From CAILUG01 sp038125665 (lineage in GTDB: Bacteria > Pseudomonadota > Gammaproteobacteria > Pseudomonadales > Pseudohongiellaceae): DNA of 64,000 bases. The translations under genes and the position numbers were made by a program. Shown here piece after piece: positions 26,919 through 36,441 of the stretch (its first letter is position 1; every line of letters begins with the position of its first letter). The notes below the pieces were generated by a model. The model was given only the letters and a program-made list of their open reading frames with translations. It did no database searches and was not told the origin of the DNA. The stretch lies in assembly GCA_038125665.1 (NCBI GenBank), contig JAYPEI010000005.1, positions 62,001 through 126,000 on the forward strand. Direction: 5' to 3'.

Positions 26919-27575
26919 ATGACAAGTTCTACAGATAATCTCGTATTGGCACTTACGAAAGGTCGTATTCTTGATGAGGTGCTCCCATTATTAAAAAAAG
27001 TGGGAATTACGCCGGCAGAAGATATGTCTAAAAGTCGTAAGCTGATTTTTGATAGCTCAGTACCAGGTTTGAAGCTGATGTTGATTCGTGGATCAGATGT
27101 ACCTACTTATGTAGAATTAGGATCTGCAGATATTGGTATCACTGGCAAAGACACTATTTTGGAATACGGCAGCAAAGGTTTCTATGAGTCGTTGGATCTA
27201 GGTTTAGCTCGTTGTCGAATGATGACTGCTGCTTTAAAAGGTACCAATTTAATAAAGCCCCGCCTTCGAGTGGCTAGTAAATTTATCAATATTGCCAAAC
27301 GTTATTTTGAGAGTCAGGGTCAACAAATAGATTTAATTAAACTCAATGGAGCACTCGAACTAGCGCCACTGATGGGGCTCGCGGATTGTATTGTCGATAT
27401 AGTTGATACCGGTAACACGTTAAAAGCAAACGGACTGGAAACCAGGGATTATATATTTGATATCAGTACTCGCGTGATAGTAAATAAAGCCTCCATGAAG
27501 ATTAAGCACGATAGAGTACAGCAGCTACTAGATAAGATTTCTAGTTCGTTGCCTTCTCAGAGTAGACAGAGATGA
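26919..27575 (+). CDS. hisG: ATP phosphoribosyltransferase, short (HisZ-dependent) form
   Basis: Catalyses the first step of histidine synthesis. At 218 residues it lacks the C-terminal regulatory ACT-like domain of long HisG, so a HisZ partner is needed; none is in the window. ALTKGRILDE, SADIGITGKD and the PRPP-binding region ADCIVDIVDTGNTLKANGL are typical. The stop overlaps hisD by 4 bp. Confidence 0.96.
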   Translation: MTSSTDNLVLALTKGRILDEVLPLLKKVGITPAEDMSKSRKLIFDSSVPGLKLMLIRGSDVPTYVELGSADIGITGKDTILEYGSKGFYESLDLGLARCRMMTAALKGTNLIKPRLRVASKFINIAKRYFESQGQQIDLIKLNGALELAPLMGLADCIVDIVDTGNTLKANGLETRDYIFDISTRVIVNKASMKIKHDRVQQLLDKISSSLPSQSRQR

Positions 27576-28900
27576 CTCTACTGGGTTTACAGATTAAGCG
27601 GCTGAAGGCCGACTCATTAGATTTTGATGCACAGCTAAGTCAAGCTTTAGCTTGGGATGGCATTGCTGATAAATCTATAGAAAGTAATGTGCAAGATATC
27701 ATTAAAAGTGTACGTGAGAAGGGCGATAGTGCTGTCATTCATTTTACACAAAAGTTTGATCATCTTTCTGTGAACTCCATGGCGGAACTCAAGTTGTCGA
27801 AAGATTACCTACGACAAGCTTTAAAAAATATATCGCCGGTTCAGAAAGATGCTTTAGAACTAGCTGCAAGACGTATCCGTCTGTATCACCAAAGACAATC
27901 TCAAGAGTCGTGGATTTATCAAGAATCTGATGGCTCGGTGTTCGGTCAAAAAATAACACCAATGGACAGAGTAGGTTTGTATATTCCTGGTGGTAAAGCC
28001 AGCTATCCTTCAACTGTGCTAATGGATGCTATTCCGGCTCAGGTTGCCGGTGTACCTGAGCTTATAGCAGTACTACCTACACCTAAAGGACAGTGCAATG
28101 ACCTTGTGCTGGCTGCTTTAGCTATCACCGGAGTTGATGAGGTCTATACAATAGGTGGAGCTCAAGCAGTGGCTGCTCTGGCCTATGGGACAGAGACTAT
28201 CAAAGCTGTTGATAAGATTGTAGGGCCAGGAAATGTCTATGTGGCTGCCGCAAAAAAAGCAGTATATGGCCAAGTTGGTATTGATATGGTTGCAGGCCCC
28301 TCTGAAATTCTCGTGATTTGTGACGGCAAAACCAATCCGGATTGGATAGCAATGGATTTGTTTTCTCAAGCAGAGCATGATGAGCAAGCCCAATCTATTC
28401 TGCTGTGTCCGAACCCTAATTATATTGATGCAGTTGTTGACAGTATGAACAAGCTTTTACCCGAGATGGAGCGGCGAGATATTATATGCGCTTCTCTGAA
28501 CTCTCGTGGATTCTTAGTCGATGTGACTTCATTAGAACAAGCAGCAGAGATTAGTAATCGTATTGCTCCAGAGCATCTAGAGTTATCTGTTGAGGAGCCT
28601 GATAAGGTTTTATCCTTACTTAGACATGCTGGCGCTATATTCATGGGTCGCCATACATCGGAAGCTTTAGGGGATTACTGCGCTGGACCCTCGCACGTAC
28701 TACCCACTTCAGGTACAGCTCGTTTCTCGTCGGCTTTGGGAGTTTATGACTTTCAGAAAAGAACTTCATTGATTAATTGCTCTCCAGCTACGGCAAAAGC
28801 TCTCGCTAAGACCACTTCAGTACTAGCTAGAAGTGAGGGTTTGACAGCACATGCTAGAGCTGCCGAACTGCGCGATCCAAGTTGGCCTGATGGGTTATGA
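27572..28900 (+). CDS. hisD: Histidinol dehydrogenase
   Basis: Zinc enzyme carrying out the last two oxidations to histidine. The 442-residue protein shows PGGKASYPS, GGAQAVAALAYGT, the signature VAGPSEILVI, the QAEHDEQAQ zinc segment and GDYCAGPSHVLPT. In Pseudomonas hisC follows directly; here the gene ends and a convergent protease gene begins 89 bp later. Confidence 0.97.
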   Translation: MTLLGLQIKRLKADSLDFDAQLSQALAWDGIADKSIESNVQDIIKSVREKGDSAVIHFTQKFDHLSVNSMAELKLSKDYLRQALKNISPVQKDALELAARRIRLYHQRQSQESWIYQESDGSVFGQKITPMDRVGLYIPGGKASYPSTVLMDAIPAQVAGVPELIAVLPTPKGQCNDLVLAALAITGVDEVYTIGGAQAVAALAYGTETIKAVDKIVGPGNVYVAAAKKAVYGQVGIDMVAGPSEILVICDGKTNPDWIAMDLFSQAEHDEQAQSILLCPNPNYIDAVVDSMNKLLPEMERRDIICASLNSRGFLVDVTSLEQAAEISNRIAPEHLELSVEEPDKVLSLLRHAGAIFMGRHTSEALGDYCAGPSHVLPTSGTARFSSALGVYDFQKRTSLINCSPATAKALAKTTSVLARSEGLTAHARAAELRDPSWPDGL

Positions 28901-28967
28901 AAAACAAAATATCGAAGTATTTAATTGGCAGGCAGATCTAGATGCTCTACTCTGATTAGAATGAACC

Positions 28968-28992
28968 AAGACTTTTCTTATGTCTTTTTTTA
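28968..28992 (+). terminator. Possible weak terminator after hisD
   Basis: AAGAC (28968-28972) pairs with GTCTT (28982-28986) and is followed by a run of T. The stem is only five base pairs, so it is a marginal candidate for ending the murA-hisG-hisD transcript. Its T-run reaches the 3' end of the converging protease gene. Confidence 0.3.
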
Positions 28993-30129
28993 GGGGCTAG
29001 CTAAGGGAGTAAAGAGTTGAGGCTCTCCTATGCCTAAAATGGCAGTCAATTGTAGTTCCTTTCCAGCTCTAAAAATTTCAAGTGTAATGACCTCACCCGG
29101 AGAAAGCTCACTGATATTAGCGATAATACTGCTAGCTTCCTCAATATCACTTGGGTTGTTGAAAATTAGTTTCTTACCATTAATCGCGGTTATGACATCA
29201 TTGACCTTCATTCCTGCTTTGTCAGCTGCAGAGTTTTGACTGACTTCATTTATGAGAAAACCCTGTATATCTCTATCAAACAATTGGTAACCTTGTTCGA
29301 TGGTTATACCTACAGCATTGACTCCGAGATAACCGCTAGGTCCAGAGGCTAAGTACTCAGATAGCAAACTCATAGCTTTACTAGCGGGTACAGCAAAACT
29401 GATTCCCTCTGAGCCTCCAGAGCCTGACACAATTGAGGAATTGATTCCGATAAGCTCTCCTTTGATGTTAATCAGAGCGCCTCCAGAATTACCAGGGTTA
29501 ATAGCCGCATCTGTTTGTATGACGTAACTATCATCGCGACGCCAGAGAGCTGAAATAATACCGAAAGTAACCGATTGTCCAATATTCCTCGGAGTACCAA
29601 TAGCAAGTGCCACATCGCCTACTTCAAGCATGGAATCTTGAGCAGCTTGCAAGAAATGGAGCTTGTCCGCATCGATTTTTAATAGGGCCAAGTCGTTACT
29701 TTCATCCAGCATCACTAATCTTGCTGCGTAAGTACGTTGATCATTCAAAGTAACAACAATATCTTGGTCTATTCTAACTCTTACATCAGGATTAAACATA
29801 ACATGGTAGCTTGTAATGATGAATCCATCTTCATTGATGATTACCCCCGATCCAAGAGAGATATTTTCAGTTTGCTCCGCCATTAATCCACGAATAGTAA
29901 GGACAGGCCTGGGCACGACTTCACGATTGTTAATTGAAACAACAGCTGGAACTGCTCGTTTGATAGCAGAGCTAAAGGTTAGTAGATTAGCTTCGGGGGG
30001 TTGCTGAGAGGACGTCCAATAGTTTAACAGTGGCAAAGACACAAAAAGTTGAGGCCAGAACATCAGCGCCAAAGAGAAGGTCCCCCCTGCTAAAGTTGGC
30101 CAAAATATGTATCTTGTCAGTTTTTGCAT
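28990..30129 (-). CDS. algW: DegS/AlgW-type periplasmic serine protease
   Basis: S1C (HtrA) protease with one N-terminal membrane anchor (residues 8-30), a trypsin-like domain and a single PDZ domain (about 265-370). Catalytic residues are visible: His in SYHVMFN, Asp in SNDLALLKID and Ser in NPGNSGGALI. This is the DegS/AlgW layout, which starts envelope-stress proteolysis of the anti-sigma factor RseA/MucA. The position after hisD matches algW of Pseudomonas. It diverges from yciH. Confidence 0.93.
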   Translation of the reverse strand: MQKLTRYIFWPTLAGGTFSLALMFWPQLFVSLPLLNYWTSSQQPPEANLLTFSSAIKRAVPAVVSINNREVVPRPVLTIRGLMAEQTENISLGSGVIINEDGFIITSYHVMFNPDVRVRIDQDIVVTLNDQRTYAARLVMLDESNDLALLKIDADKLHFLQAAQDSMLEVGDVALAIGTPRNIGQSVTFGIISALWRRDDSYVIQTDAAINPGNSGGALINIKGELIGINSSIVSGSGGSEGISFAVPASKAMSLLSEYLASGPSGYLGVNAVGITIEQGYQLFDRDIQGFLINEVSQNSAADKAGMKVNDVITAINGKKLIFNNPSDIEEASSIIANISELSPGEVITLEIFRAGKELQLTAILGIGEPQLFTPLASP

Positions 30130-30196
30130 GGATCGCTTCTTTATGTGAGTTCAGTAATAACGGATAATAGCCTTTCCAATATGTGAGTTTCCAGTA

Positions 30197-30547
30197 ATGA
30201 GTAATTCCAGATCAGTATATTCCACAGATAAAGGACGACTTTGCTACGATTGTGGCGAATCTAATTCAAAATGTCGATGCAAGATAATGTATCTAGTACC
30301 TAGTGGTGACGGTATCATTCGAATAAGCAGAGAGAAAAAGGGACGTAAAGGTAAAGGTGTTACTTTGCTCACAGGTTTCCTTTTACCTGAGCCGGAGCTC
30401 AAAAATCTTGCAACCAAGCTAAAGCAGATTTGCGGAACAGGCGGAACGATTAAAAGTGGAGTGATTGAAATTCAAGGAGATCAGCGTGAAAAATTACAAT
30501 CCTATCTTCAACAACAAGGCTATAAGATAAAGTTGGCAGGGGGGTGA
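30197..30547 (+). CDS. yciH: SUI1/eIF1-family translation factor homologue YciH
   Basis: A 116-residue protein with a short N-terminus containing four cysteines (CYDCGESNSKCRC), then an eIF1-like SUI1 domain (SREKKGRKGKGVTLLTGF; CGTGGTIKSGVIEIQGDQ). YciH proteins have been linked to initiation fidelity and stress. The CxxC...CxC segment could bind a metal, as in other YciH proteins. It stands alone behind a 67-bp divergent promoter region. Confidence 0.93.
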   Translation: MSNSRSVYSTDKGRLCYDCGESNSKCRCKIMYLVPSGDGIIRISREKKGRKGKGVTLLTGFLLPEPELKNLATKLKQICGTGGTIKSGVIEIQGDQREKLQSYLQQQGYKIKLAGG

Positions 30548-30613
30548 GCTTTTTTTAAGGACTTAGGCTTTCCAAATACTCTGGGGTTTATCAACTAAAT
30601 AGGAGTGGATATT

Positions 30614-30892
30614 GTGAACAACATTGAAATTGAAGCAGCGGTATTTAGGCGATTGCTTGAGCACCTAGACAATCATAAAGAGGTTCAAAACATCGATTTA
30701 ATGAATCTGGCCAGCTTTTGTCGAAACTGCTTATCAAAATGGTATGTGGCGGCAGCTGAGGAACGAGGTGAAAGTGTTTCTTATGAAAAGGCGCGCGAAC
30801 TTGTTTATGGAATGCCTTATGATAAATGGAAGGGACTTTATCAGACGCCTGCCGGTCAAGAGCAGCAAGAAGCATTCAATCGTCGAGGATAA
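30614..30892 (+). CDS. DUF1244 family protein
   Basis: Small conserved protein of unknown function. The family signature is clear: VQNIDLMNLASFCRNCLSKW near residues 25-45 and YGMPYDKWK near 65-75. Two cysteines lie in CRNC. GTG 30614 is chosen because AGGAG lies 8 bp upstream; GTG 30605 would overlap that box. It lies 66 bp after yciH and converges with the YCII gene. Confidence 0.85.
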   Translation: MNNIEIEAAVFRRLLEHLDNHKEVQNIDLMNLASFCRNCLSKWYVAAAEERGESVSYEKARELVYGMPYDKWKGLYQTPAGQEQQEAFNRRG

Positions 30893-31177
30893 TTACACAA
30901 GACGGCATCTAAAAATAGTGAAGGTTTCCCAGACTTGACCTTCAACATAAGGGTCACTTTGGAGAGTAGCCTCTAACGTTTCTCTGTCTGGGAAATCTAC
31001 ATGCATAGTAGAGCCGATCATCCTTTCACCGCTATCGTCTAACAGTGCGCCACCACTGATCATTTGTCCATTTGCCACTAATTTTTTTATGCCCCTTAAG
31101 TGAGCCTCTCTGTTTGCTAACCGACGTTGCAGTGCGCCAGAGTCTTGATAATCTAGTGCTGTCACCATGAATTGCAT
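30893..31177 (-). CDS. YCII-family protein (YciI-like)
   Basis: Small ferredoxin-like alpha-beta fold protein of 94 residues. The family features are an N-terminal MQFMVTALDYQDSGALQRRL strand-helix, an Asp/His pair region, GGALLDDSGERMIGS, and the SDPYVEGQVWETFTI end. Members are presumed small enzymes or stress proteins; the exact role is unknown. ATG 31177 is preferred because AAGGAG sits 8 bp upstream. It is the last minus-strand gene before the DUF1244 gene, which abuts it tail to tail. Confidence 0.88.
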   Translation of the reverse strand: MQFMVTALDYQDSGALQRRLANREAHLRGIKKLVANGQMISGGALLDDSGERMIGSTMHVDFPDRETLEATLQSDPYVEGQVWETFTIFRCRLV

Positions 31178-31384
31178 AAATGTTCTCCTTACTTGTGAGA
31201 GGCCCCTCTTAGGGCTCTTGGAGGTTTCGCCCAAGTCAAACCAAATGTATTGATTTCAATAATGAATTTATTATTCTGTTATCTTTGAATACTCGAAACG
31301 TGAATGGTTTCAGTTTAGAGGTAAGTCCTAGCTTAGTTCAACTTAAAATTGTGTATACATTTAAAGGTATTTGGCTATGTTACC

Positions 31385-32830
31385 TTAGGCTTCACTAATA
31401 AATTTAGTCACTAGACAAGCCTCTAATCCTTCTATTCCTTCTTCATGTCCGTGGCCACTCTCTTTGACTCCACCAAAAGGGGATTCAGGGACAGATATTT
31501 GGAAAGTGTTGATACCAATCATGCCCGCTTCTAGTTTTTCTCCTAATAATTTGACGCGCTTAGCTGAATTAGTGAAGGCAAAGGCGGCCAGTCCGTAGGG
31601 CAGCCGATTAGCTAAGTGAATGACCTCATCAAACTCAGAAAAAGGGTTAATAAGTGCAACTGGCCCAAATGGTTCCTCATTCATGATGCGTGCCGTTATT
31701 GGTACTTCTGCAAGCACAGTCGGCTCATAAAAAGAGCCAGCAGCATTTATTTTTTTACCACCTGTCATTAGTTTTGCTCCCCTGGCCAAGGCTTCTTCGA
31801 TAAGCGCATGAACAGAATTAACTCGACGTTGATGAATAAGAGGACCCATATGGTTACTCTCATCTAGAGGGTCACCTACTTTCATGGCTTTCACGCGCTT
31901 TGTGAAGCTCTCAACAAACTTATCGTAAAGACTAATATGGACATAGTAACGGGTGGGTGAAACGCAAACTTGTCCACCATTACGATATTTGGCAGTGACT
32001 GCGATATCTATAATCTGTTCAAGATCTACATCATCGAAAATGAGAACAGGAGCATGTCCACCTAACTCCATTGTTGTGCGAATCATTTTCTCCGCACAGA
32101 TCTTAGTCAATTCTTTTCCAATTGGAACAGAGCCTGTGAAGCTTAATTTACGAATGACGCCTGAGCGCAAAATATATGGGCAAATTTCTTCTGGAACCCC
32201 AAAGACAATATTAATGACACCATCAGGAACCCCTGCCTCTTGTAGTGCCTTAGCTTGCAGTAAGGCAGATGCTGGTGTGTCTTCTGCAGGTTTTAACAAA
32301 CAGGAGCAACCCGCTCCAAGTGCAGCACCCATTTTTCGAGCAGGGTTTCCCTGAGGAAAGTTCCATGGAGCAAAGCCTGCAACTGGACCAATCGGTTGTT
32401 TAACAACCAGCATACGAGTACCTGATTGGCGTTGCGGCAATACGCGACCATAAGCGCGTCTACCTTCTTCAGCATACCATTCGAAGATTTCTATGGACAT
32501 ATGTAGTTCAATTTTGCATTGCGCAAGAGGCTTACCCGATTCTAGAGCGGCTACAGTAGTAATCTGCTCAGCATTAGCATTTAGTAATTCTGCAGCCTTA
32601 CGCATAATGATACTTCGCTTTTCTGGGAGATACTCCGACCAGACTTTGAAGCCCTTCTCAGTGGCAGTGAGTGCACGATCAAGGTCTTCTTGTGTAGCAT
32701 GTGGTAGTTGTCCAAGCACTTCCCCAGTTGCTGGATTGATGACCGGCTCTGTTTTGCGGTCTCCAGCAGAAATCCATTGGCCTGCTATGAAAAGTTGAAG
32801 TTCGGGATAAATAGGATTTGCTTGCTTCAA
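31385..32830 (-). CDS. NAD(P)-dependent aldehyde dehydrogenase (GabD/semialdehyde type)
   Basis: About 481-residue ALDH of the succinate-semialdehyde / ketoglutarate-semialdehyde branch. It shows PWNFPQGNPARKMGAALGAGC, the catalytic Glu in MELGGHAP, the catalytic Cys in GGQVCVSPTR, and EEPFGPVA. The start is set to TTG 32830 because GGAG lies 6 bp upstream; a TTG at 32851 has no box. It diverges from the LigW-like gene across about 177 bp, so shared regulation is plausible. The true substrate is unknown. Confidence 0.85.
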   Translation of the reverse strand: MKQANPIYPELQLFIAGQWISAGDRKTEPVINPATGEVLGQLPHATQEDLDRALTATEKGFKVWSEYLPEKRSIIMRKAAELLNANAEQITTVAALESGKPLAQCKIELHMSIEIFEWYAEEGRRAYGRVLPQRQSGTRMLVVKQPIGPVAGFAPWNFPQGNPARKMGAALGAGCSCLLKPAEDTPASALLQAKALQEAGVPDGVINIVFGVPEEICPYILRSGVIRKLSFTGSVPIGKELTKICAEKMIRTTMELGGHAPVLIFDDVDLEQIIDIAVTAKYRNGGQVCVSPTRYYVHISLYDKFVESFTKRVKAMKVGDPLDESNHMGPLIHQRRVNSVHALIEEALARGAKLMTGGKKINAAGSFYEPTVLAEVPITARIMNEEPFGPVALINPFSEFDEVIHLANRLPYGLAAFAFTNSAKRVKLLGEKLEAGMIGINTFQISVPESPFGGVKESGHGHEEGIEGLEACLVTKFISEA

Positions 32831-33007
32831 GAAACACTCCAGATTACTCAAATTGATTGAATGCTAGAGTGTAATGATGGCGCAAAATTTGAAGACTTTA
32901 AAGAAATAAAGATTGAGAATCATGAATAATGTTGATTTACTATAATAAATAAACATAGGTGAGTTTGGCGCCTTAAAAAATTATAAATATTTTTACTGAG
33001 GACAATA

Positions 33008-34060
33008 ATGTCAGTTCTTGAAATCAATCCAAATCCACCCTATAAGCGCATTGCAACTGAAGAGGCATTCTGCACGCCAGAGATCCTAGCTCTCTATAAA
33101 GGATATTTTTCTGATCGTACTATTAATGATCCAGGATTTGACTCATTATGGGGTTTTTATTCTTCATCAATGGCTCCCCGCCCCCTCTTTATTCGTGAAA
33201 GATTGGTAGATCTGGACGATTATCGAATAGCCGATATGGATGCTGCGGGTATAGATCATTCGATTCTTTCTTTGACCTCACCAGGTGTGCAGGTGTTTGA
33301 AAAAAATCTTGCCATTCGTTTAGCGGCCGAAAGCAATGATATCCTTCATGCAGCAGTCCAAAGATTTTCTTCTCGCTATACAGGATTAGCTGCTATTGCC
33401 CCTCATGCACCAGAGGCCGCTGCCGCCGAGCTAGAACGTTGCAAACCTTATAACTTCAAAGGCATTATCATCAATTCACACACCATGGGTGAGTATCTGT
33501 CTGATACAAAATTTTGGCCGATTTTCGAAGCTGCTGAGGCTTTGGATATGCCTATTTACTTACACCCCAATACGCCACCAAAAAATATGATCCAGCCAAT
33601 GCTTGAGGCTGGTTTAGATGGAGCAATTTTTGGGTTTGGTGTAGAAACTGGGATGCATTTGCTGCGAATCATTACTGCAGGTGTCTTTGACCGTTTTCCA
33701 AAATTACAAATTATTGTTGGGCATATGGGTGAAGCCCTACCTTATTGGATGTACAGACTAGACTATATGCACAAAGCCGGTGTTAAAGCTGGTCGTTATC
33801 AATGTATGCAGCCCTTGCATAAGAAAGTCAGTGATTATTTAAGAGAAAATGTTTATATAACAAATAGTGGTATGGCTTGGGAGCCTGCAATTAAATTTGC
33901 TCAGCAGGTGCTAGGTGTTGATCGCATCATGTATGCCATGGATTATCCTTATCAATATGCTCCGGAGGAGGTGGCCATTCTTGATCATATGGATATGGAT
34001 GCTGAAGCAAAATATATGTTTTACCAAGGAGTAGCAGAAAAGGTCTTCAAACTGCGCTGA
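33008..34060 (+). CDS. LigW-like amidohydrolase-fold aromatic acid decarboxylase
   Basis: The 350-residue protein belongs to the ACMSD/amidohydrolase_2 decarboxylases and closely resembles 5-carboxyvanillate decarboxylase LigW of sphingomonads as I remember it. Shared stretches are SLWGFY, LTSPGVQ, INSHTMGEYL, IFGFGVETGMHLLR, HMGEALPYW and AMDYPYQY. Metal-site candidates are Glu in IATEEAF, His in YLHPNTPP, His in VGHMGE and Asp in MDYPY. LigW turns 5-carboxyvanillate into vanillate in lignin-biphenyl breakdown. Related enzymes act on resorcylate or dihydroxybenzoate, so the substrate is an inference. GAGG lies 6 bp before the ATG. Confidence 0.85.
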   Translation: MSVLEINPNPPYKRIATEEAFCTPEILALYKGYFSDRTINDPGFDSLWGFYSSSMAPRPLFIRERLVDLDDYRIADMDAAGIDHSILSLTSPGVQVFEKNLAIRLAAESNDILHAAVQRFSSRYTGLAAIAPHAPEAAAAELERCKPYNFKGIIINSHTMGEYLSDTKFWPIFEAAEALDMPIYLHPNTPPKNMIQPMLEAGLDGAIFGFGVETGMHLLRIITAGVFDRFPKLQIIVGHMGEALPYWMYRLDYMHKAGVKAGRYQCMQPLHKKVSDYLRENVYITNSGMAWEPAIKFAQQVLGVDRIMYAMDYPYQYAPEEVAILDHMDMDAEAKYMFYQGVAEKVFKLR

Positions 34061-34920
34061 TATTTCTCTTAATCCAAATATGGCGCAAAGAGTTATTATT
34101 AAGTTAACTTTATATTTGACTATTTTTGCTGACATTTTAGTTTTTCTAATAATGGGTAAATAAGTTCTTGCCTTGGGAAATGCGAGAGTGTTTTTCAAAA
34201 TTACTAAAAGCTTCAGAAGCTCAAAGTGGTTTTCTCATTGTAAGAGTTGTTTCGCCTAACTCTTTGGTGTGACGTCATATGCTGTGAACATATGGTATGT
34301 AAAAAGTCCACCAACGAACCTAAGTCTAAAGTACATTTCTTAAAAACTTGGAGCAATCAGAGCTTGGCTTTATGATGGGTTAAGCTTCTTGAGGTGATAC
34401 GTAGTAATAAATGGGGATTTGGTTACTTCCGGTGTTTAACGGGCTGGAGAAATACAGCTATTTAAGCTGAGAGTTGAGTTTTTGCAAAATTCACCCAAAG
34501 TCACTACAGAAGTTCGATATGCATTCACTATCCTCATCAGTTGACTTGCGGTGAGTTATCGACATTTCAGTCTGAAGTGAACCTAGAGTTTCTGCAGGTC
34601 GCTGATGAGTCTTATAGACTTATAATAAGTACATGAATTAAAGACTTGAAAAATAATCTACTAATTTATATTTATTGGCCTCTATCTATAAAAATTTGAA
34701 TAGTCTCACATTCGATTTCTGAAAATATCTTTACGGGTGTGTAGTGAAACACTGTAAGTCCGAATAGTAAAATCTTGGTCGTACTGAGTAGTATCGTCAG
34801 ATTTGAATTCTTACAAGCTAAATCCGCAAGAATTTTAACTAAAAAAAGGCCCTGTAAAAAAGGGCCTTTTTTGATCTTTACTCCTCAGATTTTTGTGTAT
34901 CTGAGGATAAACAGGGTATA
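34061..34920. other. Gene-free stretch between the LigW-like gene and the aromatic aldehyde dehydrogenase
   Basis: About 860 bp without a believable gene on either strand. Small palindromes are present (CATATG twice near 34275-34295; ACTTATAATAAGT near 34616). No transposase, tRNA or recognisable gene relic was found. The only clear element is the terminator at its right end. Confidence 0.5.
34842..34872 (-). terminator. Rho-independent terminator (bidirectional-looking)
   Basis: AAAAAAGGCCCT (34842-34853) pairs perfectly with AGGGCCTTTTTT (34861-34872). It has a GC-rich core and A/T runs on both sides. It lies about 50 bp after the stop of the minus-strand aldehyde dehydrogenase and so ends the acyl-CoA dehydrogenase / aldehyde dehydrogenase transcript. 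It can also stop rightward transcription. Confidence 0.88.
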
Positions 34921-36366
34921 TTAGAATGGATATTTGTTCTGTCCAGTTTGGATGGTTACCCATTTCAATTCAGTGAGTTCATCCATGGAGAAGTGGCCCC
35001 CTTCGCGACCAAAGCCGCTATCCTTAACTCCTCCGAAGGGCACAATTGGCTCATCACGTACGCTAGGTCCATTAATGTGGCAGGCACCAGATTCAATACC
35101 TTCTGAAATTGCAATGGCCTTTTGTAAATCATTGGTGATGACGGCAGAAGATAGACCATAATCAGCATCGTTTGCCAATACAAGGGCGTGTTTCCAATCG
35201 GAGGCGCGAATAACAGAAGCAACTGGTCCAAAACATTCTGTACGGAAAATACTCATCTGTTGAGTAATATCAGCGACTATAGTCGGTTGGAACACATTGC
35301 CTTCGTAGTTGCCACCACATAAAAGACGTGCACCCTCAGCAACCGCTTTGTCTACCTGTTCTTTGATGAATGGTGCTTGAGTTGGACGAATCAGAGGGCC
35401 GACAATTAAACCAGGCTCACGTGGATCTGCGCCATATTTTACATTTTTCACTTTTTCAGCAAACTGCTTGCAGAATTCATCATAGATACCGTCTTCAACG
35501 ATCACACGAGAGCCAGTCATGCAAATCTGACCTTGGTGCATGAAGTTAGAGAATGTCGCAGTGTCCACCGCATATTTGATATCAGCATCATTGAGTACAA
35601 TGATTGGATTCTTTCCGCCTAGCTCTAAAGCGAATCGCTTGCCGTGAGCTGCGGCTTTAGCTCCAACTTGCCAGCCTACACGGCTAGAGCCAGTGAATGT
35701 AACAAACTTCACACGCTTATCAGTGATCAGGCCGTCACCTAATTCTGCGCCAACAGCTGGTACAACATTTAGTACACCTGGTGGGAAACCAGCATCACGA
35801 AAAAGTTCGCCGAGTTTAAGACCTATAACAGGTGTCATTTCGGAAGGCTTTAAGATGACGGTGTTACCAGCGGCAAGTGCGAAGCCTATTTTGCGGATTC
35901 CAAGCAGAAGCGGGAAGTTGAATGGTGCAATCGATAGCACTGGGCCTAGTGGGCGGCGAGTGCAATAGGACTTAACACCGGGATAATCTGATAAGTAAGT
36001 TTCCCCCTTTACCCGACGGCATTCACCCGCCATAGAGCGAAGATAGTTGGGAGTGTGATGAGTTTCATACCCAGCTTTGAGCAAAGTTGATCCAGCTTCT
36101 TCGATGAGGACCTCAGCCAGTTCTTTAGCTCGTTCCTCCATTAATGCAGCGGCATTGATCATCAGTTTTTCCCGCACACTTGGAGCAACATCTTTCCAGG
36201 TTTGAAAAGCGTTCCAGGAGGAGTCAATGATCCGTTGCACATCATCTTTGCCAGCATTCTGGACTTTAGCGTAGACTTCACCAGTCGCTGGGTTATGGTC
36301 TTCGCTGTAGTCACCAGAAGCCGATGAAACATATTCGTTGTCAATAAAAAGCTGATATTCTTTCAT
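34921..36366 (-). CDS. Aromatic aldehyde dehydrogenase (benzaldehyde/vanillin dehydrogenase-like)
   Basis: 481-residue ALDH. It has the active-site context QGQICMTGSR typical of benzaldehyde, vanillin and salicylaldehyde dehydrogenases, the catalytic Glu in LELGGKNP, and the cofactor site FTGSSRVG. ATG 36366 (MKEYQLF) has GGGAG 7 bp upstream, so the longer upstream frame is not used. It lies about 75 bp downstream of the acyl-CoA dehydrogenase and is probably in one operon with it. Aromatic substrate is an inference from motif and neighbours. Confidence 0.82.
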   Translation of the reverse strand: MKEYQLFIDNEYVSSASGDYSEDHNPATGEVYAKVQNAGKDDVQRIIDSSWNAFQTWKDVAPSVREKLMINAAALMEERAKELAEVLIEEAGSTLLKAGYETHHTPNYLRSMAGECRRVKGETYLSDYPGVKSYCTRRPLGPVLSIAPFNFPLLLGIRKIGFALAAGNTVILKPSEMTPVIGLKLGELFRDAGFPPGVLNVVPAVGAELGDGLITDKRVKFVTFTGSSRVGWQVGAKAAAHGKRFALELGGKNPIIVLNDADIKYAVDTATFSNFMHQGQICMTGSRVIVEDGIYDEFCKQFAEKVKNVKYGADPREPGLIVGPLIRPTQAPFIKEQVDKAVAEGARLLCGGNYEGNVFQPTIVADITQQMSIFRTECFGPVASVIRASDWKHALVLANDADYGLSSAVITNDLQKAIAISEGIESGACHINGPSVRDEPIVPFGGVKDSGFGREGGHFSMDELTELKWVTIQTGQNKYPF

Positions 36367-36441
36367 GGGTTTCTCCCGCCACAGAACTTTATAACTGCAA
36401 AAAAAAATGGAAATTAAAATTAGCTTAAAGTGCAAATTATT

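Noticed and set aside
34276..34295. Paired CATATG palindromes in the empty stretch as a regulatory or recombination site
   Set aside because: Six-base palindromes are common by chance in AT-rich DNA, and nothing nearby supports a function.
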